Source: Shewanella eurypsychrophilus (GTDB lineage: Bacteria > Pseudomonadota > Gammaproteobacteria > Enterobacterales > Shewanellaceae). Taken from it: a DNA stretch of 64,000 nt. Under the pieces are notes generated by a model. The model was not told the origin of the DNA, made no database searches, and worked only from the letters and a program-made list of their open reading frames with translations. The DNA lies in the NCBI RefSeq assembly GCF_007004545.3, contig NZ_CP045503.2, positions 2,388,501 through 2,452,500 on the forward strand, given 5' to 3'. Shown one piece after another: positions 37,582 to 47,140 of this stretch (position 1 is the first letter of the stretch; every line of letters begins with the position of its first letter). Both the position numbers and the translations under genes were made by a program.

Positions 37582-38562
37582 TTAACTGCTGCAGAGCCAC
37601 CTCTGGCAATTAGCTGCCCCTTGTCTGCGTTTTCGCTCTAAGTGCTCGCAATAGACACCTAACTCTTGAACGGTACCGACTGGCCCTTTAAACAAGCGAC
37701 TAAATTCGGTGGTGAGTTTCAGCCAGTTTTCTTGAGGGATATTGAGTCTATTAAGTATTTTCTGTGATTCAGGGCTAATAGCTCCTCGTTTATCTACTCT
37801 GATTATTCGTCCTGTTTCATCAACCAGTTGTAGGTAATCTTTAGCGCTGAACATGAGTCCTTTAACCATCTCTTTTCGCTCATTGCCAATAAAGGGTAAA
37901 AGTGCTTCGGGTTGTTCTCCCTTTATTGCTGCTTTGATGCGTTTTTTAATACTGGTGAAATCTGAGGTTTCAGGGGTGTCAGCGACCTTAGCTCGAATTG
38001 GGTTGAGGTCAACATAGGCCATACAAGCCAGAACCGCAGTTTCATCCAGCAAGGCCTGGGACTTGAAACGCCCCTCCCAAAACCGTCCAGTACAGCCATC
38101 CTCTTTATTCGCTTTTCTGGCAATTGGTTCATTTAATGCGCGCATAAACCAACTAATGTCGCTAAGTCGACTTCGATACTGAGCAATCGAATGTTTTAGG
38201 TCAGTAACCTCAAAGCTTTCAATCACCTCTCCTTGAGCAAACTTCTGTGTAATATCAGACCCTTTGAACAGTTGATGCCAGTGCTCTACCACCTCTCTAT
38301 CTGTCCATGAATTAGCTTCAAAGATATCGACTCTCAATACCAAGTGAAGATGGTTAGACATTACAGCATAAGCTGCTACATCTATCGCAAACACTTCGGC
38401 TAACTCAAGAATTCTTGACTCAACCCAGTCTCGACGATGTTCATATGATTTACCCGTGTATTTATCTACTCCCGTAAGCCATGCGAAGCGAATACATTTC
38501 GACATGCAGTGGTAAAACGGGGTGTCTTCGATACTGACTAATGTGCTTCTGGGTCTAGCCAT
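37582..38562 (-). CDS. REP-associated tyrosine transposase (RAYT, Y1 HUH family)
   Basis: A 326-residue single-strand transposase-like protein. The HUH motif H71-L-H73 is in VMSNHLHLVL and the likely catalytic Y183 is in MAYVDLNPIRAKV. The N-terminal RP signature (MARPRS) and a long C-terminal extension (about 100 residues) are typical of chromosomal RAYTs. Unlike an IS200 element it stands as one gene. It is flanked by inverted copies of a 15-bp motif, the expected layout of REP-RAYT units. RAYTs are often vertically kept rather than mobile. Confidence 0.9.
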   Translation of the reverse strand: MARPRSTLVSIEDTPFYHCMSKCIRFAWLTGVDKYTGKSYEHRRDWVESRILELAEVFAIDVAAYAVMSNHLHLVLRVDIFEANSWTDREVVEHWHQLFKGSDITQKFAQGEVIESFEVTDLKHSIAQYRSRLSDISWFMRALNEPIARKANKEDGCTGRFWEGRFKSQALLDETAVLACMAYVDLNPIRAKVADTPETSDFTSIKKRIKAAIKGEQPEALLPFIGNERKEMVKGLMFSAKDYLQLVDETGRIIRVDKRGAISPESQKILNRLNIPQENWLKLTTEFSRLFKGPVGTVQELGVYCEHLERKRRQGAANCQRWLCSS

Positions 38563-38625
38563 AACAACCTCAATGCAAGAGAGACTATTTAATCTTAGCT
38601 GCTGCTTGATAAATCATCAGAAATT

Positions 38626-38640
38626 ATGGGTGGCTATGTT
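38626..38640 (+). repeat. Inverted copy of the RAYT-flanking motif
   Basis: ATGGGTGGCTATGTT is the exact reverse complement of the motif found twice in the tandem repeat at 37284-37401. With the RAYT gene between them it forms an inverted pair. It is preceded by GATAAATCATCAG and followed by AAAGC. Confidence 0.7.
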
Positions 38641-38776
38641 AAAGCTTTAGCTGCTATGAAACCGTTCAGGTGCAGTTTAAAAAGAAAAGACAATAACCAG
38701 TAATAGGGAATTACCGCTCAACCCTGTATTATCAAATCTTTAGCTGATGATCTAAAGATACAAATAGGTAGTTTCA

Positions 38777-39472
38777 ATGTGGTTAAATGATAAACAGCTA
38801 ATCGATTCTAAGATATGTGCATACCGAGAGTCTTTATTAAACTCTTGTCCCAATCATATCGTTATTGATAATTTATTTGATGAAGACAGACTCGATGAAG
38901 TGATGAAGATTTTGCAGCAACCGCATGACTGGCAAACTCAAAAACATACCTATTCAGCTTTATATGTCGATAACACCCAATGGGAAAAAACCAGCACCGA
39001 CCAACGTTTTGTACAGCGAGATGTTTGGCTGCGTGAAACCGCTGGTTCCAACGACCTCTCTACCAATATCGCTCTGGCTTTTTTGTTATTTTTGCGAGGG
39101 GATGAGTTTATGTCCCTATTATCACGTATTTTTAATGTGCAAATAACTGATATGAATGTAGCTAACCCTCTAATCAATACCAATTATTTTCGCTTAGGCG
39201 CTGCTGACTTTGTTGAACTACACGCTGATGACTCTCCCGGAAGAGAGGTCTGTATGCTGGTGTATTTAAATAAAGAGTGGCACAACAACGCAGGAGGTGA
39301 ACTTACTTTTATAGGTAAGGACAGTGAACCTATTAGTATTGCGCCTTTATATAACCGCTGTATTTTGTTTGACCCTTCCTCAAAGGGCTCCGAACACTGG
39401 GTGGAAAAGTTGAAAACTGAATATACCGATGAATATCGCTATAACGTGACCAGCTGGTATTGGTCTGAATAA
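38777..39472 (+). CDS. 2-oxoglutarate/Fe(II)-dependent oxygenase
   Basis: A 231-residue cytosolic protein with the facial triad H-x-D in ELHADDSPGRE (about residues 155-165). A second histidine lies in GSEHWVEKL near 212, and a 2-oxoglutarate-anchoring basic residue is likely in DEYRYNVTSWYW. The fold fits the prolyl-4-hydroxylase-like (P4Hc) class. The substrate is unknown. It lies inside the accessory segment and has a TCTTTAG/CTAAAGA hairpin (about 38738-38760) just upstream of its start. Confidence 0.82.
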   Translation: MWLNDKQLIDSKICAYRESLLNSCPNHIVIDNLFDEDRLDEVMKILQQPHDWQTQKHTYSALYVDNTQWEKTSTDQRFVQRDVWLRETAGSNDLSTNIALAFLLFLRGDEFMSLLSRIFNVQITDMNVANPLINTNYFRLGAADFVELHADDSPGREVCMLVYLNKEWHNNAGGELTFIGKDSEPISIAPLYNRCILFDPSSKGSEHWVEKLKTEYTDEYRYNVTSWYWSE

Positions 39473-39712
39473 TGTATTTTTCTAAAATAGCTCCTTCCCT
39501 AAATATTTTTATGACATTTATCCTAGGATAGAAGGAATGCTAAACCCTTTCTGGACATTGCACTTCTCAACAATTTCGCGGAAGTTATAAGTATTAGATA
39601 CTTCAACTTTAGATAAAAGCAATGCACCTAATTAGGTCGTTCTCAAAACAGAACGATTTGCCTAAAAGGTTTAGTCGAAGAAAGAACCTTCTTGTGAATA
39701 ATCCAGTGTAGA

Positions 39713-39760
39713 TAATGGAATGGACTCATCCCCTTTTAATCGGCCTCGTAATGGGCCAGG
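39713..39760 (+). mobile_element. Left-end remnant of a second IS110-family element
   Basis: TAATGGAATGGAC, then TCATCCCCTTTTAATCGGCC and TAATGGGCCA match the left end of the complete IS (34850-34897) with a few substitutions. The flank AGTGTAGA (39705-39712) matches the complete element's target flank AGTGTAGG. The rest of the element is absent. The remaining 39473-39906 region holds no gene. Confidence 0.8.
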
Positions 39761-39774
39761 ATCTATTTGGCCAG

Positions 39775-39812
39775 AAAAAAGCCGCAGTTTCATTTGCATG
39801 AAGCTACGGCTT
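39775..39812 (-). terminator. Terminator of purC
   Basis: AAGCCGCAGTTTCAT pairs with ATGAAGCTACGGCTT around TTGC. On the minus strand it is followed by six T. It lies about 95 bases beyond the purC stop. Confidence 0.85.
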
Positions 39813-39906
39813 ATTATCATTATTTCGCTTTAGAACATTTCAACTCTAGTTGCGTTATTTACAGTACCTGAGCCAAACACTATTCTTGCAACTTAGCCAG
39901 GCAAGC

Positions 39907-41013
39907 TTAGTCAGCAATCAGCTGATATTCATTGCGCAGAATATCGATGATCTCTTGTTTAGGGTTTTCGCTGATAACTAACTTCTCACCGATCACTTTT
40001 TCTGCAATGCCGATGTACGTGTTGGAGATATCCATCATCACTGATTGTGGTAGCTTGTTGTCTGCAGCGAGTGCGAAACGCTCTGGCATACGCTCCTTGT
40101 TCAGCAGGATATCGGCATCAGGGAAGTGGTTGAGTAACCACTGTCTAAAGCCCTCTTTCGATTTTTCGATTATCTGGCCATCGCGGTGTGCTGGCCCATC
40201 CCAGATGCGTGAGCTATCTGGAGTGCCCACTTCATCCATGTAGATAAGCTTTTCTTTACCGTCGGCGCCGTTGACATAACCAAATTCAAATTTAGTATCG
40301 ATAAAAATCTGATCTTGCTCGGCCAATGCATCGCTGATAACGCTAAAGCCTTCTTTGAGTAGCTTCTCATAAAGATCGATATCTGATTTAGCATGGAAAT
40401 TAAAGCCTTCCAAGTGACGCTCAAGATCACCGCGCGATACGTTGACATCATCGGCTTCTGGTACGCCTTCAAGACCAGTAAGCACACCTTTGGTTGAAGG
40501 GGTGATTAACAGCTCTGGTAATTTTTGATCTTTTTCAAGGCCTTCTGGTAGCGTGATACCACAGAATTCACGTTCACCTTTGGTATAAGCACGCCACATA
40601 GAGCCTGTGATGTACTGTCTTGCAATCGCTTCAACCATGACAGGTTGGGCTTTTTGCACAATCCAAACAAATGGGTGCGGAACATCTAGAATATGACTAT
40701 CGGCTAAGCCTTTCTCTTTGAATAGTTTAAACCAGTGATTTGATATGGCGTTTAGTGCAGCGCCTTTACCAGGTACACCGTTTAAGCCATTTTCCGCTTG
40801 CCAGATACAATCGAATGCCGAGATCCGATCGCTGATCACCATAATTGCCAATGGGGTATTTGTTGGGACGTCGTAACCTTTCTGTTCGATTAGACGGGCA
40901 CTATCTTCAGCCGTTAGCCAATAGACACTGCGAACCTTACCTGAATGAACTGGCTTATCTGTACGGATAGGCAGGTCATCATTTACTGCTAAAACTTTGT
41001 TTGAATTATTCAT
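39907..41013 (-). CDS. purC: Phosphoribosylaminoimidazole-succinocarboxamide synthase (SAICAR synthase)
   Basis: It ligates aspartate to CAIR in purine synthesis, using ATP. The 368-residue form is longer than the E. coli enzyme (237) and matches the long SAICAR synthase type found in many marine gammaproteobacteria. [11 protein letters not shown] holds the nucleotide loop region. [24 protein letters not shown] and [16 protein letters not shown] are family signatures. The ATG at 41013 is chosen because the longer frame begins at a TTG (41034). It is a single gene. Confidence 0.93.
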   Translation of the reverse strand: MNNSNKVLAVNDDLPIRTDKPVHSGKVRSVYWLTAEDSARLIEQKGYDVPTNTPLAIMVISDRISAFDCIWQAENGLNGVPGKGAALNAISNHWFKLFKEKGLADSHILDVPHPFVWIVQKAQPVMVEAIARQYITGSMWRAYTKGEREFCGITLPEGLEKDQKLPELLITPSTKGVLTGLEGVPEADDVNVSRGDLERHLEGFNFHAKSDIDLYEKLLKEGFSVISDALAEQDQIFIDTKFEFGYVNGADGKEKLIYMDEVGTPDSSRIWDGPAHRDGQIIEKSKEGFRQWLLNHFPDADILLNKERMPERFALAADNKLPQSVMMDISNTYIGIAEKVIGEKLVISENPKQEIIDILRNEYQLIAD

Positions 41014-41357
41014 AGGGTATTTTATTATGGTCAATGTTATTGATTGCTTTTATAAGCGTTAGTGAACGGCAGAAGTGTAGCAGAACTTACATTTTGCAAC
41101 ACTATGTTAAAAGGAGAATTGAGTGTTTTTGGTGGCGTTTCACTTGAAATTACCGACTTCCTTAATTCTAGTTATATGCATAGTTCATAAGGTGTTACTC
41201 AAACCTAATTCAAACTTAACTTAAGCTTAAGTTGTGCAGTCTTGATTGGTTTTATCAAATATTGAGACTTGGGAGATGCTCGATTAACATGACAGAGTAA
41301 AAGTACAAGGCTTTTCTCGCCTTTTAAGTTAAGCCTGCTATTACTATAGGTAGAGAG
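41014..41357. other. Intergenic region between purC and a binding-protein gene
   Basis: About 340 bases with no gene. It contains the divergent promoters and a striking perfect 16-bp palindrome, listed separately at 41218. No PurR-type motif was confidently located. Confidence 0.45.
41218..41233. promoter_or_regulatory. 16-bp perfect palindrome, operator candidate
   Basis: AACTTAAGCTTAAGTT is a perfect palindrome in the purC / binding-protein gap, about 125 bases upstream of the plus-strand gene. The preceding CAAACTTAAC adds a half-site. The binding protein is unknown. Confidence 0.5.
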
Positions 41358-42296
41358 ATGGCGTTTCCACACAGCGCCAACATCGACAGCAGGGAGCTGA
41401 ATGACCCCTTGAGTGGCAAACTAAGCTGGAATAACCCAAATCAACTTTCACTAAGAACCGTGAATTCTCGCATGGAATTGGTGATTATTCGCTTATCTGT
41501 ATGTTTCATCCTCTTATGTTATTTTCTGGCATCCCAATTGTCATTTTCTGCTGAAGCATTAAAAAATCAACCACTTCATCCTAGTCCTGGTAATAAACCC
41601 GTAGTGTTTGTTACCAGTGTTTACGCGCCTTATGTGATAAATGCTGATGGTGTGGCCAGCGGTATGTTTCCTGATATCGTCACCGCTGCTTTTCGTGAAA
41701 TGGACCATTTGGTTCAATTTCAATTTCAACCTTGGGTTCGTGGTGAATTGTCAGTTAAGTCAGGGGCAGCATTTGCGACATTTCCCTATTTGAAAACAGG
41801 GGCAAGGGAAAAGGAATTTGATTTTTCTGAGCCGGTGTTGTTTTTTTATCCAAAATTTTTTTACAGTACTAAACAATTTCCTTATGGATTCGAATGGGAG
41901 ACATTAGCCGATTTTAAACAGTACCGTGTCGGGGGCGTGAGAGGTTACTGGTATGAAGCAAACTTTATTGAGGCTGGTATAGAAGCGCAATATGTCACTT
42001 CAGATAAACAAAATATTGAAATGTTATTGCTACAACGTATCGATTTTACACTTATTGATGAGTTGGTCGGTTGGAATTTGATCCGTGAAACTGCTCCGGA
42101 GCAACTTGCTACCTATGCAGTGGCCAGTAAACCACAAAGCAGTGATGCATTTCATTTGATGATTTCACGAGATTACCCCAATGCTAAGATGCTTAAACTG
42201 ACTTTTAACTTAGGTTTATTGAAGATTAAGCAGAAAGGGATTTACCAGCAGATCCTCGGAAGGTATCACGTGACTTCAGAATACGCGACGCCTTAA
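41358..42296 (+). CDS. Periplasmic substrate-binding-like protein (SBP family 3)
   Basis: A 312-residue protein of the type-2 periplasmic-binding fold: VVFVTSVYAPYVINADGVASGMFPDIVTAAF, then DFSEPVLFFYPKFFY, then RVGGVRGYWYE and IDFTLIDELVGW. A hydrophobic stretch at about residues 44-63 serves as signal peptide or anchor. The start may be the ATG at 41358 (AGGTAGAGAG upstream) or the ATG at 41472, which would give a normal signal peptide. No transporter permease is adjacent, so uptake or sensing is undecided. Confidence 0.8.
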   Translation: MAFPHSANIDSRELNDPLSGKLSWNNPNQLSLRTVNSRMELVIIRLSVCFILLCYFLASQLSFSAEALKNQPLHPSPGNKPVVFVTSVYAPYVINADGVASGMFPDIVTAAFREMDHLVQFQFQPWVRGELSVKSGAAFATFPYLKTGAREKEFDFSEPVLFFYPKFFYSTKQFPYGFEWETLADFKQYRVGGVRGYWYEANFIEAGIEAQYVTSDKQNIEMLLLQRIDFTLIDELVGWNLIRETAPEQLATYAVASKPQSSDAFHLMISRDYPNAKMLKLTFNLGLLKIKQKGIYQQILGRYHVTSEYATP

Positions 42297-42311
42297 ACTC
42301 TTCAGAAAGAA

Positions 42312-43088
42312 TCATTCTGATTTCTCTCCAGAATCCTGATAAAAACTAATTATATTGTCCACTTCACCAGAGTCTTTCAATCTAGAAATTGCTTGATCAA
42401 TTTTGTGTTTTACCTCTTCGTTGACAGTATCGCTATAGGACAGATGGATTGGATAGGGAGGGATGATGCTTGAAAAATCGATGAGTTTAAAGTTTTTGCG
42501 CTCTAAGTCTGTTTGGCTAATGGTATATAAAGCGCGTGTTTTCATTGCGATAAATGCGATTCCACGACTATTTTCAACGGCTTTTAATGCACTTTCATGA
42601 CTTTTTACTGTCACTGTTTTTATCTGACCTGTCTCTATGTATTCATCAAGTCCAGGGTAGTGAAAACCATTTAAGATGATCACAGTTTCACCAAAAAGAG
42701 CTTCTATGGAGTAGAGGTTAAAATGTCTATTGGCCTTGACGACTAATACGTGGGAGACATCAAACAGTTTCTCTTTAGAGAGGATTCGACTCTGAATCGC
42801 CATTTCTGTTTCATCTTGCCAAGCTGGAGAGCCATAACTGACCCATAAAGGGTACTTCCCCGCATGCATGGTGCGAATATAACGCATAAAGGGGTAGGCT
42901 TGCTCAGTGAGTGTGATATCTAGATCTTGCACCGCTTGAGATAGAATATCGGTAACTATGCCTTTGTTAGTCTTGTGGATAATTTGAAAAGGCTCAGCTT
43001 GGGATGAGATCGACAGATAAGTGAGCGGCTGAGCGCTGGAAGGTAAAGTGAACAAAACAATAAATAAAATGAAAAAGGCGCGCAGCAT
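42312..43088 (-). CDS. Secreted SBP family 3-like protein, paralogue 1
   Basis: A 258-residue protein with signal peptide 1-19 (MLRAFFILFIVLFTLPSSA). The mature part has the amino-acid-binding fold of solute-binding family 3: LTYLSISSQAEPFQI, GIVTDILSQAVQDL, WVSYGSPAW, FDVSHVLVV. It is about half identical by eye to the gene at 43260, a tandem duplication on the same strand. No permease or ATPase is nearby. Orphan proteins of this kind are frequent in Shewanella and can act as periplasmic sensors. Confidence 0.82.
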   Translation of the reverse strand: MLRAFFILFIVLFTLPSSAQPLTYLSISSQAEPFQIIHKTNKGIVTDILSQAVQDLDITLTEQAYPFMRYIRTMHAGKYPLWVSYGSPAWQDETEMAIQSRILSKEKLFDVSHVLVVKANRHFNLYSIEALFGETVIILNGFHYPGLDEYIETGQIKTVTVKSHESALKAVENSRGIAFIAMKTRALYTISQTDLERKNFKLIDFSSIIPPYPIHLSYSDTVNEEVKHKIDQAISRLKDSGEVDNIISFYQDSGEKSE

Positions 43089-43259
43089 TACTAACTCAGT
43101 TAATCCATTATCTGTATAACTATTCTATTACGCAGAAATGATAATAGACAGTTTGAGGTTGAAAAACTTTCAATTTTACCCGAAGTATAAACAGTAACAT
43201 GCTCCTCTTTTTACTGACTATGTAGCACCAGCTCTACGGGAAACGATAAGCTGAGAGAG

Positions 43260-44042
43260 TTAACGCTCTGATTGTCTCAGGTAGAAGCTAATAATTTGCT
43301 CTATTCTGCCCGACTCTTTCATAGACACTAATGCCTTATCAATTTCTTGCTTGGTTTTTGCCTTAACGCCGTCACTGTAGGAGAAATGAATCGCATAGGA
43401 GGGAATGATGTTAGAAAAATTGATGAATTTAAAGTGAGATGGCGTAAATTTATCAACTTTAATGGAATACATTGCTCTTTTCTTCATGGCTATAAATGCT
43501 ACTGCTCTACGATTTTCAATAATCGCGAGTGCTCTTTTATGGCTACTCACCTCAATATGCTCAATTTTATGATCAACTAGATATTGATCCAATCCTGGGT
43601 AGTTAAAACCAGTCAGTGTGACAAGGGTGACATCAAAAAGGTCATCAATAGAATTGACTCTAAAATCTGAATCATCTCTGATGACTAATACATGGGTCAC
43701 ATCGAATAGCTTTTCATGAGAAAGGTTTTTACTTTGAATGCTGAGTTGAGCAGGCTCTTTCCACGCGGGCGAACCATAGCTGATCCAATTTGGATGTGTA
43801 CCTTTATGCATCATTCGAATGTATCGAGTAAAAGGGTAGGCATAGTAGTTAAGTTGGATGTCTGAGTCAGATACTGCTTCGGTCAATATATCTGTGATAA
43901 TGCCTTTATTAGCATGTCCTATTATTTGGAAAGGTTCTGCTTGGGACGAAATGGTAAGATAAGAGAGTTCATCAGCCTGATTTTCTATGGGCAGAAGGAT
44001 GAGGAAAATGAAGGTTAGGATTGGATAATGTCTATAGAGCAC
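43260..44042 (-). CDS. Secreted SBP family 3-like protein, paralogue 2
   Basis: A 260-residue paralogue of the gene at 42312. LSYLTISSQAEPFQIIG, GIITDILTEAV, WISYGSPAW and FDVTHVLVI line up block by block with it. The signal peptide is residues 1-23 (MLYRHYPILTFIFLILLPIENQA). The two genes are 171 bases apart on the minus strand. The ligand is unknown. Confidence 0.82.
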   Translation of the reverse strand: MLYRHYPILTFIFLILLPIENQADELSYLTISSQAEPFQIIGHANKGIITDILTEAVSDSDIQLNYYAYPFTRYIRMMHKGTHPNWISYGSPAWKEPAQLSIQSKNLSHEKLFDVTHVLVIRDDSDFRVNSIDDLFDVTLVTLTGFNYPGLDQYLVDHKIEHIEVSSHKRALAIIENRRAVAFIAMKKRAMYSIKVDKFTPSHFKFINFSNIIPSYAIHFSYSDGVKAKTKQEIDKALVSMKESGRIEQIISFYLRQSER

Positions 44043-44142
44043 TCTTTGTCGTCCTACAACTATGTCCCTAACACAGTATAGTTCGGTAATGTTTTGTATG
44101 GTAAATTTGTTTTCTATAACAAAATATACCGCGAAAGGCGCA

Positions 44143-44172
44143 ATAACAAGAGCAAACCTCTGCTCTTGTTAT
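44143..44172. terminator. Strong hairpin downstream of the his operon
   Basis: ATAACAAGAGCA and TGCTCTTGTTAT form a perfect 12-bp stem with a 6-base loop, 17 bases after the hisI stop. No long T run follows on either strand, so termination or transcript protection are both possible. Confidence 0.55.
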
Positions 44173-44188
44173 CGTAAATAAATCAGTT

Positions 44189-44827
44189 TTATTCCCCGAC
44201 AGCTTCCTTATGGCGCTGCATCAAGTTATTGGTAATATCACTCATGCTCAGCTCTTGATCTTCGAGTAATACCAGCAGGTGATAGATAAGATCGGAGGCT
44301 TCATCAATCAGCTCAGGCTTATCGTTAGTAGCCGCAGCAAGCGCAGTTTCCAGACCCTCTTCCCCCACCTTCTGTGCGATGCGCTTGGTGCCACGTTCGA
44401 ACAGATGCGCCGTGTAACTAGATTTTGGATCGTCACCCTTGCGTGAAACGATAAGTTGGGTGAGGTTATCGATAAAAGGGTGAGCATTGCCATCTGGCCA
44501 GCAGCTTTCACGCTCAAGGTGGCAGGTCGGCCCATTAGGAATGACTTGGACCAGTAAGCTATCGTTGTCACAGTCTTTATCTATGGCGATTAATTCAAGC
44601 GTATTTCCAGATTCTTCGCCCTTAGTCCAGAGACGCTCTTTTGAGCGGCTGAAGAAGGTGACGAGCTTAGTCTCTAACGTTTTTTCTAGTGCAGCCTTGT
44701 TCATATAGCCAAGCATTAATACTTTACCAGTGAGGTGGTTTTGTACCACTGCTGGGATCAAATCATTTTGCTTTTGCCAATCTAGCTGGTCTATTAGAGT
44801 GCTACTTAACTTTTTTGTAGTTGTCAT
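44189..44827 (-). CDS. hisI: Bifunctional phosphoribosyl-AMP cyclohydrolase / phosphoribosyl-ATP pyrophosphatase
   Basis: The fused HisI-HisE enzyme catalyses steps 3 and 2 of histidine synthesis. The N-terminal cyclohydrolase (about residues 1-115) has [17 protein letters not shown] and the zinc cysteines in [12 protein letters not shown]. The C-terminal pyrophosphatase (about 116-212) has [10 protein letters not shown] and [13 protein letters not shown]. Length 212 is standard for the fusion. It is the last gene of the his operon, 63 bases after hisF. Confidence 0.96.
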   Translation of the reverse strand: MTTTKKLSSTLIDQLDWQKQNDLIPAVVQNHLTGKVLMLGYMNKAALEKTLETKLVTFFSRSKERLWTKGEESGNTLELIAIDKDCDNDSLLVQVIPNGPTCHLERESCWPDGNAHPFIDNLTQLIVSRKGDDPKSSYTAHLFERGTKRIAQKVGEEGLETALAAATNDKPELIDEASDLIYHLLVLLEDQELSMSDITNNLMQRHKEAVGE

Positions 44828-44890
44828 GTCGCTTCCTACTGCAGTCGCAGGTTAAGTGTAAAAGTTAACGCTGTAACTGCAAAAAATGGG

Positions 44891-45664
44891 TTAACAGCGG
44901 ATCGCAATATTTTGCTTACCAAGGTATGTTTTAAGTGCTTGAATATCTATGATCCCTTTATGGAACACACTAGCGGCCAAAGCGGCATCGACTTTTGCAA
45001 TTTCGAATACCTCTTTAAAATGCGCCATGGTGCCGGCGCCGCCAGAGGCGATAAGCGGCACGTCACAGATCTCTCGCACTATGGACAGTTGCTTTAAGTC
45101 ATAGCCCTGACGTACACCATCTTGGTTCATCACATTGAGAACGATTTCACCGCATCCACGTTTTTGCACTTCCTGGACCCAATCTTGGGTAAACCATTGG
45201 GTGTCCTTAGTTGCGGCTTCATCTCCGGTAAACTGTTTGACCTTATAGCTATCTGATTCGCTATCATAATAAGAGTCGATACCGATAACGATACATTGAC
45301 GGCCAAATTCATCTTGTAAGCGTTCGATTAAACTCGGATCGCTAAGGGCCGGTGAGTTAATCGAGATTTTATCCGCACCAAAGGCCAGCTTTTCACGGGC
45401 TTGCTCTATGCTTCTTATTCCACCTGCGACGCAGAAGGGGATATCTATTTGCTCTGCAACGCGGCTCACCCAAGACTTGTCGATAACCCTGCTATGGGCA
45501 CTGGCAGTAATATCATAAAAAACCAGTTCATCGGCGCCTTCTGCGGCATAACGTGCAGCCAATGGCACGATATCGCCGACAACCTCATGGTTTCTAAATT
45601 GGACACCTTTTACGACTTTGCCATCTTTAACATCCAAACAGGGGACAATCCTTTTAGCGAGCAT
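44891..45664 (-). CDS. hisF: Imidazole glycerol phosphate synthase cyclase subunit
   Basis: A TIM-barrel cyclase that joins PRFAR with ammonia from HisH to give IGP and [26 protein letters not shown] has the catalytic aspartate (D11). The second acid and phosphate sites are in [14 protein letters not shown] and IASGGAGT. Length 257 is normal. Its start overlaps the hisA end by 11 bases. Confidence 0.97.
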   Translation of the reverse strand: MLAKRIVPCLDVKDGKVVKGVQFRNHEVVGDIVPLAARYAAEGADELVFYDITASAHSRVIDKSWVSRVAEQIDIPFCVAGGIRSIEQAREKLAFGADKISINSPALSDPSLIERLQDEFGRQCIVIGIDSYYDSESDSYKVKQFTGDEAATKDTQWFTQDWVQEVQKRGCGEIVLNVMNQDGVRQGYDLKQLSIVREICDVPLIASGGAGTMAHFKEVFEIAKVDAALAASVFHKGIIDIQALKTYLGKQNIAIRC

Positions 45665-46427
45665 CGCTACCTCCAGATGTGCTGGCTACAGCATTATTTG
45701 GCCAACATTCAATGGCCTGTTCAACATTAAAGTTCTCGATGAGCAGTGCTTTGCCAATGATAATCCCATTGGCGCCACTGTCTCTCACGGCTGCGACGTC
45801 ATTGAGTGTGGCTATGCCACCAGAAGCTTGCCAGTTAATGTCCGGATAACTGGATGAAATTTCTTGATAGAGTTCGTTATTTGCCCCTTTAAGCGTGCCA
45901 TCACGACTAATATCGGTCACCAAGGCATGTTTTAATCCATAGGGTTTGAAGGCGTCTACCAAAGACTCGAGAGACTTGCCACCGCCACTTTGCCAGCCAG
46001 ATACGGCGACGATCTTCTCGCCATTTTCATCAATATTGACATCCAAGGCTAAGCAGATGGCTTCTGGTCCATATTTTTCAAACCAGCTTTGTACCAGGGC
46101 TGTTTCTTTCACTGCAAGCGAGCCGATGACGACACGTTTTACGCCAATTTCTAGCAGCTCTGCCACTTGCGCTTCAGTGCGAATACCGCCGCCTACTTGA
46201 ATGTTGGCATCGAGACCAGCAACCAGCTCAGCGATTAATCGGGTCTGGCGTGCATCGGGATCTTTAGCCCCGGTCAAATCGACAATATGTAACCAGTTGG
46301 CTCCTTGATCTTGATAAGATTTGAGTTGTGTCAGAGGCGATAAATCAAAGGTTGTTTTTTGATTATAATCACCTTGATAGAGGCGAACTACTTGACCTTC
46401 AATGAGATCGATTGCTGGAATGATCAT
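45654..46427 (-). CDS. hisA: Phosphoribosylformimino-AICAR-P isomerase
   Basis: A (beta/alpha)8 barrel isomerase of histidine synthesis, paralogous to His[22 protein letters not shown] holds the catalytic D8. [11 protein letters not shown] and [11 protein letters not shown] hold the partner acid and phosphate sites. Length 257 is a little longer than E. coli (245). The start overlaps hisH as ATGA. Confidence 0.97.
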   Translation of the reverse strand: MIIPAIDLIEGQVVRLYQGDYNQKTTFDLSPLTQLKSYQDQGANWLHIVDLTGAKDPDARQTRLIAELVAGLDANIQVGGGIRTEAQVAELLEIGVKRVVIGSLAVKETALVQSWFEKYGPEAICLALDVNIDENGEKIVAVSGWQSGGGKSLESLVDAFKPYGLKHALVTDISRDGTLKGANNELYQEISSSYPDINWQASGGIATLNDVAAVRDSGANGIIIGKALLIENFNVEQAIECWPNNAVASTSGGSDAR

Positions 46428-47140
46428 GTTCTGTTCTCCCTATCTTGTTGCTGATTTAGTGCCCATTTTGCCTTGTTCAATGATTCGGTATCGAGTGCCA
46501 GAAAATTACTCAAAATATGCGAGCCAACTTCTGCACTCTTTTCTGGGTGGAACTGCACCCCCATAAAGTTATCTTTAGCGATGGCTGCACTAAAAGTTTC
46601 ACCATATTCACAGGTTGCGATAGTAAACTCGCTTATTGCGGCTTTATAGCTATGGACGAAATACACATAACTACCCGCTTCTACACCTTTAAATAAAGGG
46701 TGTGATGAGGGACTAATTTGATTCCAGCCCATGTGAGGCAGTGGTTGACCTTGGCTATCAAGATCTGTGATTGATATCGGTATTAACCCTAAACATTCAC
46801 AATCTGTCTCTGTACCAACTGTCTTGTTACTCGCGTCGCGTCCGCCTTGCTCTTTTGATTTCTCTGACATCATCTGCATGCCTAGACAAACACCCAACAC
46901 CGGCTGTTTAAGATTTTGAATAAGCTCGACAAGTTGCTTACTCTTCAGTGAAGACATGGCGGCGCCTGCCGTGCCAACCCCAGGAAGTACCACACGCTGC
47001 GCTGCTTTGATGACCTCATGGTCATCACTGACGGAAACGTCATCGGTGAGACGCTCGAAAGCATAACGAACAGAACTTAAGTTAGAGCAGCCAGTATCAA
47101 TAATCACGGTCGAGCTTATTGTCTTAGTTGCTGGACTCAT
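46424..47140 (-). CDS. hisH: Imidazole glycerol phosphate synthase glutaminase subunit
   Basis: A class I glutamine amidotransferase supplying ammonia to HisF. The nucleophile cysteine is in GVCLGMQMM, and the H-x-E of the triad is in [20 protein letters not shown] is the oxyanion-loop region. Length 238 is above the usual ~200 because of an insertion near residues 100-115. ATGA overlaps link it to hisB and hisA. Confidence 0.96.
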   Translation of the reverse strand: MSPATKTISSTVIIDTGCSNLSSVRYAFERLTDDVSVSDDHEVIKAAQRVVLPGVGTAGAAMSSLKSKQLVELIQNLKQPVLGVCLGMQMMSEKSKEQGGRDASNKTVGTETDCECLGLIPISITDLDSQGQPLPHMGWNQISPSSHPLFKGVEAGSYVYFVHSYKAAISEFTIATCEYGETFSAAIAKDNFMGVQFHPEKSAEVGSHILSNFLALDTESLNKAKWALNQQQDRENRT

